NCBI GenBank assembly: GCA_041675325.1
Contig: JBAYUG010000102.1
Span: 1 to 10,056, forward strand
Source of the DNA: CAIKZJ01 sp041675325
GTDB lineage: Bacteria > Bacteroidota > Ignavibacteria > Tepidaquicellales > Tepidaquicellaceae
Length of the DNA: 10,056 bases
Direction: 5' to 3'
This document shows, one piece after another, positions 6,002 through 10,056 of this stretch; position 1 is the stretch's first letter, and the number at the start of each line of letters is the position of its first letter. Both the position numbers and the translations under genes were made by a program. Under the pieces are notes generated by a model, which did not search any database, had not been told where the DNA came from, and saw nothing but the letters and a program-made list of their open reading frames with translations.

Positions 6002-6107
6002 AATAAAAACACCCTTACCCATTACAAAGGCAATCCAGTTGAATCAGGCGATTCAGAGGCAGTGTAACAGATAAGGGATTTTTAAATGTTTTCATTAAAC
6101 TGGATTG
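6002..6107 (-). promoter_or_regulatory. Structured pseudoknot leader RNA of HNH copy B
   Basis: Same fold as the leader at 1858-1962. P1 is CAATCCAGTT (6098-6107) with AACTGGATTG (6031-6040), a perfect 10 bp. P2 is CCCTTA (6072-6077) with TAAGGG (6012-6017). P3 is TTACA (6063-6067) with TGTAA (6022-6026). P4 is the hairpin GAATC-GCCT-GATTC (6041-6054). Compared with copy A there are two compensatory pair changes and one G-U to G-C change in P1, one compensatory change in P2, and a fully different but paired P4. The conserved GGGTGTTTTTATTATG ends the leader. Confidence 0.6.
6015..6095 (-). CDS. Possible leader peptide (uORF) of HNH copy B, 26 aa
   Basis: A 26-codon frame, MKTFKNPLSVTLPLNRL followed by IQLDCLCNG, starts just after the 5' strand of P1 and stops in the 3' strand of P2. 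Its first 13 codons match the frame in copy A at 9 positions. Four of six codons at 12-17 are Leu or Arg-type (CTG CCT CTG AAT CGC CTG); CTG recurs four times overall. A leader peptide is possible, but coding and RNA constraints cannot be separated from two copies. Confidence 0.3.
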   Translation of the reverse strand: MKTFKNPLSVTLPLNRLIQLDCLCNG

Positions 6108-6112
6108 CGAAG

Positions 6113-6145
6113 TAAAGATAATAAATTATTTAATAAGTTGATTAA
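6113..6145 (-). promoter_or_regulatory. Possible promoter of HNH copy B unit
   Basis: TATCTTTA (6113-6120) lies exactly 5 bp before P1, as in copy A. Only a weak -33 candidate (TTA at 6143-6145, 22 nt spacer) is visible. The box matches TAnnTTTG except for the last base. Confidence 0.35.
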
Positions 6146-6590
6146 CTATTCGCCTATAATTTTTATTTGAGTTAAATCTTTTCAGAAGCGTATCATAATC
6201 TGATATGTCATATCCTTTTTTGATATAGTATTCCTGCCATAGTCTTAAGTCCAGAACCGAATCTTGCCATTTTTCATAAACTGCACTCCCTCGATTAATA
6301 CCTATTGAAAGTGTAGGCCTTTGTTTTGGATGTTTCATTCCAAACAGATTATTATTCTCTTCAAAAATATTAGATGTATAATTACCAGTTTCGAGTTTGC
6401 TTTGAGCAAATGTAATCTCAGGTTCGTAAACGTACATTTTAAGGCATTCCTTTAACTTACTCTCAGAAAATGGACAATATAGCATCTCGATTTTATAATA
6501 GCTGTATGCTACCTTAAAATGATTATTCGGCATTGGGTGACAAAATAGGTTAATCGGAATGAAGGCTAAAAGTAGTAGTAGTCGTTTCAT
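6126..6590 (-). CDS. Secreted glucosaminidase-type phage lysin
   Basis: A 154-residue peptidoglycan hydrolase of the glucosaminidase (FlgJ/GH73-like) fold used as endolysin by many Bacteroidota phages. The catalytic region begins PEITFAQSKLETGNYTS, with E67 the expected catalytic acid, followed by the usual NNNLFGMKHPKQRP and VYEKWQDSVLDLRLWQEYY motifs. Residues 1-17 form a hydrophobic N-terminal segment (KRLLLLLAFIPINLF) that looks like a signal peptide or signal-anchor, so export by the host Sec system is likely; C17 is a poor lipobox. It is the last gene of the operon starting near 8867, coupled by ATGA to the gene before it. Holin candidates lie just upstream and a spanin candidate at 9014-9511. 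The hydrolase family is well supported; exact bond specificity is not. Confidence 0.82.
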   Translation of the reverse strand: MKRLLLLLAFIPINLFCHPMPNNHFKVAYSYYKIEMLYCPFSESKLKECLKMYVYEPEITFAQSKLETGNYTSNIFEENNNLFGMKHPKQRPTLSIGINRGSAVYEKWQDSVLDLRLWQEYYIKKGYDISDYDTLLKRFNSNKNYRRIVNQLIK

Positions 6591-6901
6591 TTTGTAACGA
6601 GTTTAGTTTCTTCAATAGCTGCCATAAGCATGAATTGGCGTTTAAAATAGCCGGCTTCATTACGAGCAAACCAAAAGGACACTTCCAGTGCATAAGATGA
6701 AAATATAACAGGTTTGTACTTCATCAATTCAGGAAGATCATATATGTGTACTCTGAAGTCTGTAATTAGATATAAAACATAACAAAATCCTAATTCATAT
6801 CTCTTACGTTTACCTTTATCCCAATCTAAATACGGATTTTTAAAATATTCAAGCATTTTGATATAAATCTCATACCTTTGTTTTTTGGTTGGCTTTTTCA
6901 T
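6587..6901 (-). CDS. Conserved-looking hypothetical protein, 104 aa
   Basis: Unrecognised basic, aromatic-rich soluble protein. It opens MKKPTKKQRYEIYIKMLEYF, has LGFCYVLYLITDFRVHIYDLPEL in the middle, and ends FWFARNEAGYFKRQFMLMAAIEETK. It is probably mostly helical, with no clear membrane segment; the YVLYLI stretch is too short. It resembles small uncharacterised proteins near lysis genes of Bacteroidota phages, an impression only. Both ends overlap neighbours by ATGA, so it is almost certainly cotranslated with the lysin that follows. Confidence 0.7.
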   Translation of the reverse strand: MKKPTKKQRYEIYIKMLEYFKNPYLDWDKGKRKRYELGFCYVLYLITDFRVHIYDLPELMKYKPVIFSSYALEVSFWFARNEAGYFKRQFMLMAAIEETKLVTK

Positions 6902-7164
6902 TTTGTTTTAATTTTAACGTAAACAGAATCAACCTTGCTTCCTGAAGCATCTATTATGTAATGCTTTTCGTAAACAGGTTTGTTTTCAATATGCTTTATT
7001 GAGGTATCTTTTTCAACACAAAAAACAAGTAAAAATGCAAATATTCCAAAACAAACAATAGCCCCCACAGATAATGGTATTTTTATATCAGCATCATCTG
7101 AAATTATTATTAATATAAACAAAAATGCAAAAATAATTAGTGAAAAAAATAGTAAAATAGTCAT
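6898..7164 (-). CDS. Small membrane protein, 88 aa (holin candidate)
   Basis: Two clear transmembrane segments: residues 3-22 (ILLFFSLIIFAFLFILIIIS) and about 30-49 (IPLSVGAIVCFGIFAFLLVF), separated by a short charged turn DDADIK. A soluble tail of about 38 residues follows, with HYIIDASGSKVDSVYVKIKTK predicted as strands. Two segments with a short loop and a position two genes before the lysin would suit a class II holin, but the sizeable C-terminal domain is not usual for one, and the family is not recognised. The start follows an AAAAAACTTAAAACA leader and the stop overlaps the next ATG. Confidence 0.6.
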   Translation of the reverse strand: MTILLFFSLIIFAFLFILIIISDDADIKIPLSVGAIVCFGIFAFLLVFCVEKDTSIKHIENKPVYEKHYIIDASGSKVDSVYVKIKTK

Positions 7165-7177
7165 TGTTTTAAGTTTT

Positions 7178-7414
7178 TTAGTTATTTAATTCTTCTTTTT
7201 TAGCCCTTTGAATAAGTCTTTTACTATCCACATATAATAAAAGAAAAGTAATAGAAAGATCAATCACAGCAGTTGCAATTTGCCACAATACCACCCAACC
7301 AATAAAAGATAAAAAGTTGTAAGGCGATAATATTTTATAGGTAATAAAACCTATTATTATCCATATAACAAATCCAACAAACCAAATTGTGCAGCCTAAT
7401 TTTGAGTAGTTCAT
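7178..7414 (-). CDS. Small membrane protein, 78 aa (alternative holin candidate)
   Basis: Two long hydrophobic segments: KLGCTIWFVGFVIWIIIGFI near the start and WVVLWQIATAVIDLSITFLL in the middle, then a positive tail (DSKRLIQRAKKEELNN). I use ATG 7414 rather than the TTG at 7435, because the ATG follows the recurrent AAAAACTAAAACC leader and lies 4 bp after the stop of the repeat protein. The two-segment topology with a basic tail could be a holin or an immunity or exclusion protein. No family is recognised. Confidence 0.62.
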   Translation of the reverse strand: MNYSKLGCTIWFVGFVIWIIIGFITYKILSPYNFLSFIGWVVLWQIATAVIDLSITFLLLYVDSKRLIQRAKKEELNN

Positions 7415-7418
7415 GGTT

Positions 7419-8270
7419 TTAGTTTTTAGATTCAATAAATTTATTATTTTTCAAAATATACCAGATGTTTTCTTTTAATTTTTTACCATCTATTTTAGCT
7501 GATTTAACACAAACGCATTCCCCTTTATCATTATATTCAGCAAGAGTAATCCATGATCCAATTACCCCTTTTATTTTCCCATTATATCCAATATTCGCAC
7601 CAACTGAATTTTTACCATTTATTTCTAACTGGCTGGAATAACCCGATGAAGCTAACTGGCTGGAATAACCCGATGAAGCTAACTTGCTGGAATCACCCGA
7701 TGAAGCTAACTTGCTGGAATAACCCGATGAAGCTAACTGGCTGTAATCACCCGATGAAGCTAACTTGCTGTAATCACCCGATGAAGCTAACTGGCTGGAA
7801 TTACCCGATGAAGCTAACTGGCTGGAATAACCCGATGAAGCTAACTTGCTGGAATCACCCGATGAAGCTAACTTGCTGTAATCACCCGATGAAGCTAACT
7901 GGCTGTAATCACCCGATGAAGCTAACTGGCTGGAATCTTTTTTATCAATAGAACATTTTTCCCAAAGAAAATCAAAAGACGCTTTTATAAAAGTTTTTAA
8001 ATCAATTTTAGCACCTATCTTTATTCTATTAGTGCATACTTTTGAATCTCCGTTATTACGATCTACATCACCAAGCGATTCAACTTCAGCAAATTCAGAA
8101 TCACATAAATTATAATAATTTAAAACGTCAAGCGGATTCTCACAGAAATGAAATCCAGATTCACATATTACAGGCTTCCCGTCGTGAATGAACTCTTTAT
8201 TTACCTCAAATTGAAAGTCTTTACATTTTAAGCCTTCTTCAAAGGCCTTAATACCTTTAATTGGTTTCAT
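7419..8270 (-). CDS. DUF7666-like phage protein with eleven 9-residue repeats
   Basis: A 283-residue protein of a phage family that I recall as DUF7666: an N-terminal domain with GIKAFEEGLKCKDFQFEV, the hallmark CESGFHFCENPLDVLNYY, then GDVDRNNGDSKVCTNRIKIG to about residue 110. From 113 to 211 come eleven repeats of the form (S/Y)S(Q/K)LASSG(D/Y/N), then one degenerate copy SSQLEINGK. The C-terminal domain, about 221-283 (GANIGYNGKIKGVIGSWITLAEY), looks like the cap usual for these proteins. A pentapeptide-like beta-solenoid is plausible for the repeats, by inference. Function is unknown. It sits mid-operon between a 58-residue ORF and a membrane protein. The start follows an AAAAACTAAAACC motif. 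Confidence 0.8.
   Translation of the reverse strand: MKPIKGIKAFEEGLKCKDFQFEVNKEFIHDGKPVICESGFHFCENPLDVLNYYNLCDSEFAEVESLGDVDRNNGDSKVCTNRIKIGAKIDLKTFIKASFDFLWEKCSIDKKDSSQLASSGDYSQLASSGDYSKLASSGDSSKLASSGYSSQLASSGNSSQLASSGDYSKLASSGDYSQLASSGYSSKLASSGDSSKLASSGYSSQLASSGYSSQLEINGKNSVGANIGYNGKIKGVIGSWITLAEYNDKGECVCVKSAKIDGKKLKENIWYILKNNKFIESKN
7638..7934 (-). repeat. 27-bp tandem repeat array, 11 codon-phased units
   Basis: Eleven full 27-bp units inside the DUF7666-like gene, plus a degenerate twelfth at 7611-7637. The units differ only at three nucleotide positions, one each in codons 1 (TCC/TAC), 3 (CAG/AAG) and 9 (GAT/TAT/AAT). The other 24 bases are identical in all eleven units. Six unit types occur; for example QSY three times and YKD twice. 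Confidence 0.95.
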
Positions 8271-8289
8271 GTGTTTTTGGTTTTAGTTT

Positions 8290-8466
8290 TTATTTAGTAT
8301 AGTGCTTTACTAATTCTAAAAAAATCCTTTTCTCTTTACCCGAAATCTCCTTATTTGCAATCCATAATTTCGGGCTACAATCAGGGTCTTTAAGATATTG
8401 ATATACTAATTCACAAGTATTAATATTGTTGCTTACCCTGTTAATAACTCTTTGCATTGGTTTCAT
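8290..8466 (-). CDS. Small hypothetical protein, 58 aa
   Basis: Frame MKPMQRVINRVSNNINTCEL, VYQYLKDPDCSPKLWIANKE, ISGKEKRIFLELVKHYTK. A predicted helix-rich small protein with protein-like composition; not recognised. It starts 5 bp after the stop of the 83-residue gene behind a CTAAAAACTAAAAAAC leader and ends 19 bp before the next start, so it fits the operon spacing exactly, which is the best evidence that it is real. Its stop region forms part of the leader of the repeat-protein gene. Confidence 0.7.
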   Translation of the reverse strand: MKPMQRVINRVSNNINTCELVYQYLKDPDCSPKLWIANKEISGKEKRIFLELVKHYTK

Positions 8467-8471
8467 GTTTT

Positions 8472-8723
8472 TTAGTTTTTAGAAAATTCGTACTTATGAA
8501 AATTAACCAAGTTCTTTGGATTTTGCAAAGCGAGTGCATCCAATATCTTGTCGAACTTGGCTTTTTGATCAGGCACATAGTTGAACTCTGTTATCATTAT
8601 ATCAATCAGCTCATCCACTTCTTTAACTTGTCGTGAAAGATCGAATCCGCCGGCTTTTATCATAAAAAGCAAAGACAGGAACTCAATGTCAAGTTTAGTT
8701 TTTAAATATTTGAGATGGTTCAT
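8472..8723 (-). CDS. Small hypothetical protein, 83 aa
   Basis: An unrecognised, probably all-helical protein: LKYLKTKLDIEFLSLLFMIKAG, then VKEVDELIDIMITEFNYV and AKFDKILDALALQNPKNLVNF. No membrane segment or metal site is evident. Its ATG overlaps the stop of the preceding ribbon-helix-helix frame as ATGA, which supports both frames being evolved genes. It is followed after 5 bp by the 58-residue gene. Confidence 0.65.
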   Translation of the reverse strand: MNHLKYLKTKLDIEFLSLLFMIKAGGFDLSRQVKEVDELIDIMITEFNYVPDQKAKFDKILDALALQNPKNLVNFHKYEFSKN

Positions 8724-8867
8724 AGCTTTTCAGATTTAAGCCCGATACGAATGAGTTTCTCAATAAGTTGAGTCTTATTAGTCTTCACTCCTTTTGCTTT
8801 CAATTCATATACTTGTTTTAAAAGCATTAGGTTAAGGTCTTCAGGAATGTTTAGTAATATTTTCATA
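8720..8867 (-). pseudogene. Ribbon-helix-helix (CopG/Arc-like) protein broken by a 1-base insertion
   Basis: A small DNA-binding repressor-like gene in two frames. From ATG 8867 the frame reads MKILLNIPEDLNLML and then hits TGA after 20 codons. In the +1 frame the sequence continues LKQVYELKAKGVKTNKTQLI, EKLIRIGLKSEKL, and ends at a TGA that overlaps the next gene as ATGA. The join is at CTTTTTAAAAC (about 8817-8827); removing one T restores a 48-residue ribbon-helix-helix protein: a beta strand KILLNIPEDL, helix A, a turn near KTN, and helix B QLIEKLIRIGL. It is the first gene after the promoter at 8881-8912, so it may have regulated it. A sequencing error in the T5A4 tract or a +1 programmed shift are alternatives. 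No complete product can be translated from one frame. Confidence 0.6.
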
Positions 8868-8880
8868 ATTTAATTTTTAC

Positions 8881-8912
8881 CAAATATACAAATATATATT
8901 TATATATTGCAA
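8881..8912 (-). promoter_or_regulatory. Promoter of the lysis-side operon
   Basis: Minus-strand TTG (8910-8912), 21 nt spacer, TATATTTG (8881-8888), a perfect TAnnTTTG box. A second TATATTTG lies immediately upstream at 8889-8896, which could be an alternative -7 box or, with the surrounding AT alternation (8893-8908), an operator for the ribbon-helix-helix protein. The next ATG is 13 bp downstream at 8867. Confidence 0.6.
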
Positions 8913-8946
8913 ATGTTTTTGTTATTTTTTTTCATTCTAAATAAGA

Positions 8947-8966
8947 AAGGGACTTCGCAGCCCCTT
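8947..8966 (-). terminator. Hairpin terminator after the spanin-like gene
   Basis: On the minus strand AAGGGGC, loop TGCGAA, GTCCCTT, then TCTTATTT. The seven-pair stem includes one G-U pair on this strand; on the other strand the same position is an A-C mismatch, so the hairpin favours leftward transcripts. The U-tract is interrupted. It lies 48 bp after the stop of the gene at 9014-9511 and just before the next promoter. Confidence 0.55.
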
Positions 8967-9013
8967 CCCTTACCAAAAACTAAACACATGAAAAACAAAA
9001 ATAACTACTCACC

Positions 9014-9511
9014 CTATATTATACTAAACCTCCTTAACAACCATAAAATTAATAAAATTATACACACTCCACCAATCCAGGCTAAAACTTTTATAAACTT
9101 CGGGGTATATTTAACTTCAACAACTTGTTTTTCGTTAACATACTTACTTTGCCAAAATTCGCTCGTTTTAAGCGCATCCTTGAGTTTTATTGTCAGGGTA
9201 GTATCTTTGTCCGCTAAAGTTAAATTAAGCCTATTTTGACCTATCCAGACACGCGCAGTAGCTAAAATTGTTTCCGCTTTGATCTCTTTAAATACAGTAA
9301 CTCCGTCTTTAACATAAATAGTATCTGAAATTGTCACTGTATCGGCGGGTAATTTTACGTAAATAGTCGTATCACGAAGTTTGATAACCTCACGGATTGA
9401 ATCTTTGATAATAGTTGTGACCTGTGGCGGGAATTTAATCTGACATTTGCGTTGTGTGACACAACTCGAAAAGAAAATTGCTATTGCGATAATTATTAGT
9501 TTATTTTTCAT
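9014..9511 (-). CDS. Probable unimolecular spanin (lipoprotein with C-terminal membrane anchor)
   Basis: A 165-residue protein with both anchors expected of a unimolecular spanin, which links inner and outer membrane and disrupts the outer one in the last step of lysis. An N-terminal signal (KLIIIAIAIFFSSC) ends in a lipobox-like FSSC with C17 for lipidation; a periplasmic part rich in D-T repeats (RDTTIYVKLPADTVTISDTI, then KDTTLTIKLKD) is predicted as strands, as in phage T1 gp11-type spanins; a C-terminal segment at about 140-159 (FIKVLAWIGGVCIILLILW) with RR after it would sit in the inner membrane. Its start overlaps the gene before it by ATGA, and a hairpin terminator follows. Topology is clear; spanin function is inferred. 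A plain lipoprotein of other role is the alternative. Confidence 0.62.
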   Translation of the reverse strand: MKNKLIIIAIAIFFSSCVTQRKCQIKFPPQVTTIIKDSIREVIKLRDTTIYVKLPADTVTISDTIYVKDGVTVFKEIKAETILATARVWIGQNRLNLTLADKDTTLTIKLKDALKTSEFWQSKYVNEKQVVEVKYTPKFIKVLAWIGGVCIILLILWLLRRFSII

Positions 9512-9843
9512 ATTACAATTTTATCAATTGTTTGCCCTTTATTCGTAATAAAAATATTAGCGTTTTTGATAATTAAATCTTCTCTTTCACCATTTTGATT
9601 ATTAAATTGCAAATGAACAAAAATAGCTTCCTCAGATGCAAATTCATCTGTAATAAGAAACCCTATAAAATAAGGACTATGTAATTCATCAGATAAATTC
9701 TCAATAAATTCTCTAAAAGTTCCTTTTTTAGGTTTTAAAAATCTATAAAATAAATCAGTGCCTTCAAATAGATGGCAGGACCCTAATTCCCGACATTCAA
9801 ATTGATTTTCGCTAACGACATGACAATTAATTTTAATTTCCAT
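9508..9843 (-). CDS. Hypothetical protein, 111 aa
   Basis: Unrecognised soluble protein with alternating strands and helices: MEIKINCHVVSENQFECREL, SCHLFEGTDLFYRFLKPK, TFREFIENLSDELHSPYF, GFLITDEFASEEAIFVHLQF, and a final ANIFITNKGQTIDKIVI. Slightly acidic, no signal or membrane segment. It is the first gene behind the promoter at 9884-9914, with a 40-nt leader containing TAA trinucleotide repeats, and is coupled by ATGA to the spanin-like gene, so a shared role or shared timing is likely. Confidence 0.65.
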   Translation of the reverse strand: MEIKINCHVVSENQFECRELGSCHLFEGTDLFYRFLKPKKGTFREFIENLSDELHSPYFIGFLITDEFASEEAIFVHLQFNNQNGEREDLIIKNANIFITNKGQTIDKIVI

Positions 9844-9862
9844 TTTGTTAAGATTTAGATTG

Positions 9863-9880
9863 TTATTATTATTATTATTA
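9863..9880 (-). repeat. TAA trinucleotide repeat in a 5' leader
   Basis: Six exact TAA units on the minus strand between the promoter and the ATG at 9843. The run lies downstream of the -7 box. A length change would alter leader spacing, not the protein. Confidence 0.85.
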
Positions 9881-9883
9881 AAG

Positions 9884-9914
9884 CAAAGATATAATTAGTT
9901 TTTGTTAAAGTCAA
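9884..9914 (-). promoter_or_regulatory. Promoter of the 9843/spanin transcript
   Basis: Minus-strand TTG (9912-9914), 20 nt spacer, then TATCTTTG (9884-9891), a perfect TAnnTTTG box. It lies in the 128-bp gene-free gap between the stop at 9972 and the ATG at 9843, which otherwise holds only AT-rich sequence and the TAA repeat. Confidence 0.6.
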
Positions 9915-9971
9915 TAGTTAAGTTTATATCCCAGCATCTATAATTTTTAATGCTTAATATTCATAAAGAAA

Positions 9972-10056
9972 TTAGTTAAAAACTTTTTTCTTTAGCTGAC
10001 CCTCCATCTCGGTTCCCCATACTCTATCTTTCAAAAGTATATAAGCCATCTTAATG
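9972..10056 (-). CDS. C-terminal end of an unidentified gene entering from the right edge
   Basis: The minus strand is open from the right edge to TAA at 9972-9974 and reads IKMAYILLKDRVWGTEMEGQL then KKKVFN. The composition is protein-like. Too little is visible to name a family. A start at the ATG near 10049 would give only 25 residues, so a longer gene continuing beyond the window is more likely. It keeps the leftward orientation of the whole window. Confidence 0.5.
   Translation of the reverse strand, partial: IKMAYILLKDRVWGTEMEGQLKKKVFN

Noticed and set aside
1858..6107. Known self-cleaving ribozyme (hammerhead, HDV-like, twister)
   Set aside because: The crossing P1/P2 order recalls HDV-like folds, but the linker between P1 and P2 is about 20 nt and the conserved core bases of these classes are not seen by eye.
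7627..7934. CRISPR-like regular repeats
   Set aside because: Units are contiguous with no spacers and are in frame inside a protein gene.
7638..7934. Diversity-generating retroelement target
   Set aside because: Variation is confined to a few alternatives per site, there is no adenine-specific pattern, and no reverse transcriptase or template repeat is in the window.
7553..7951. Long plus-strand frame of 132 codons with WNNPMKL-like repeats
   Set aside because: It is the antisense of the 27-bp array; a repeat length divisible by three keeps this frame open. The gene on the minus strand has domain support on both sides.
8988..9239. Plus-strand frame with a good-looking leader (ACCAAAAACTAAACAC before ATG)
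   Set aside because: The leader resembles those of real genes, but the frame runs antisense through the spanin-like gene for over 220 nt and its product has no recognisable domain. Noted because the leader match is striking.

Overview
The window looks like part of a tailed double-stranded DNA phage or prophage of a Bacteroidota host (Flavobacteriia or Sphingobacteriia-like). The reasons are the AT-rich DNA, start sites without Shine-Dalgarno sequences but with A-rich leaders, promoters of the TTG-N19..21-TAnnTTTG type, and gene families usual in Bacteroidota phages: a phage superfamily II helicase, a VRR-NUC nuclease, a NinB-like protein, a DUF7220-like protein, a glucosaminidase lysin and a lipoprotein spanin. 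Every convincing gene reads leftward on the minus strand. No tRNA, rRNA, integrase or structural gene was seen.

In transcription order, from right to left: (1) The 3' end of a gene enters from the right edge (9972-10056). (2) A promoter near 9884-9914 serves a hypothetical gene and a probable unimolecular spanin, closed by a hairpin terminator at 8947-8966. (3) A promoter at 8881-8912 opens a tight operon: a ribbon-helix-helix protein broken by one extra base, two small unknown proteins, a protein with eleven 27-bp repeats, two small membrane proteins (holin candidates), one unknown and a secreted glucosaminidase lysin. (4) An AP2/HNH endonuclease unit with its own structured leader (5543-6145). 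(5) A replication and recombination module: an acidic protein, an ssDNA-binding-like protein with an SSB-type tail, unknowns, a Cys-rich protein interrupted in frame by an HNH endonuclease, a NinB-like protein, and a VRR-NUC nuclease. (6) A second AP2/HNH unit (1366-1998), a DUF7220-like membrane protein, and the SF2 helicase that runs off the left edge.

The most unusual signal is shared by the two AP2/HNH units. Each begins with a -7-like box followed by a leader of about 105 nt. The two leaders can fold into the same pseudoknot, with compensatory base changes between copies, and each also contains a matching leader-peptide ORF of 24-26 codons. Promoter, leader and endonuclease gene look like one compact selfish cassette, present twice within about 4.2 kb. 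Also notable are the in-frame HNH insertion in the Cys-rich gene, and the repeat array in which every difference between units changes an amino acid.
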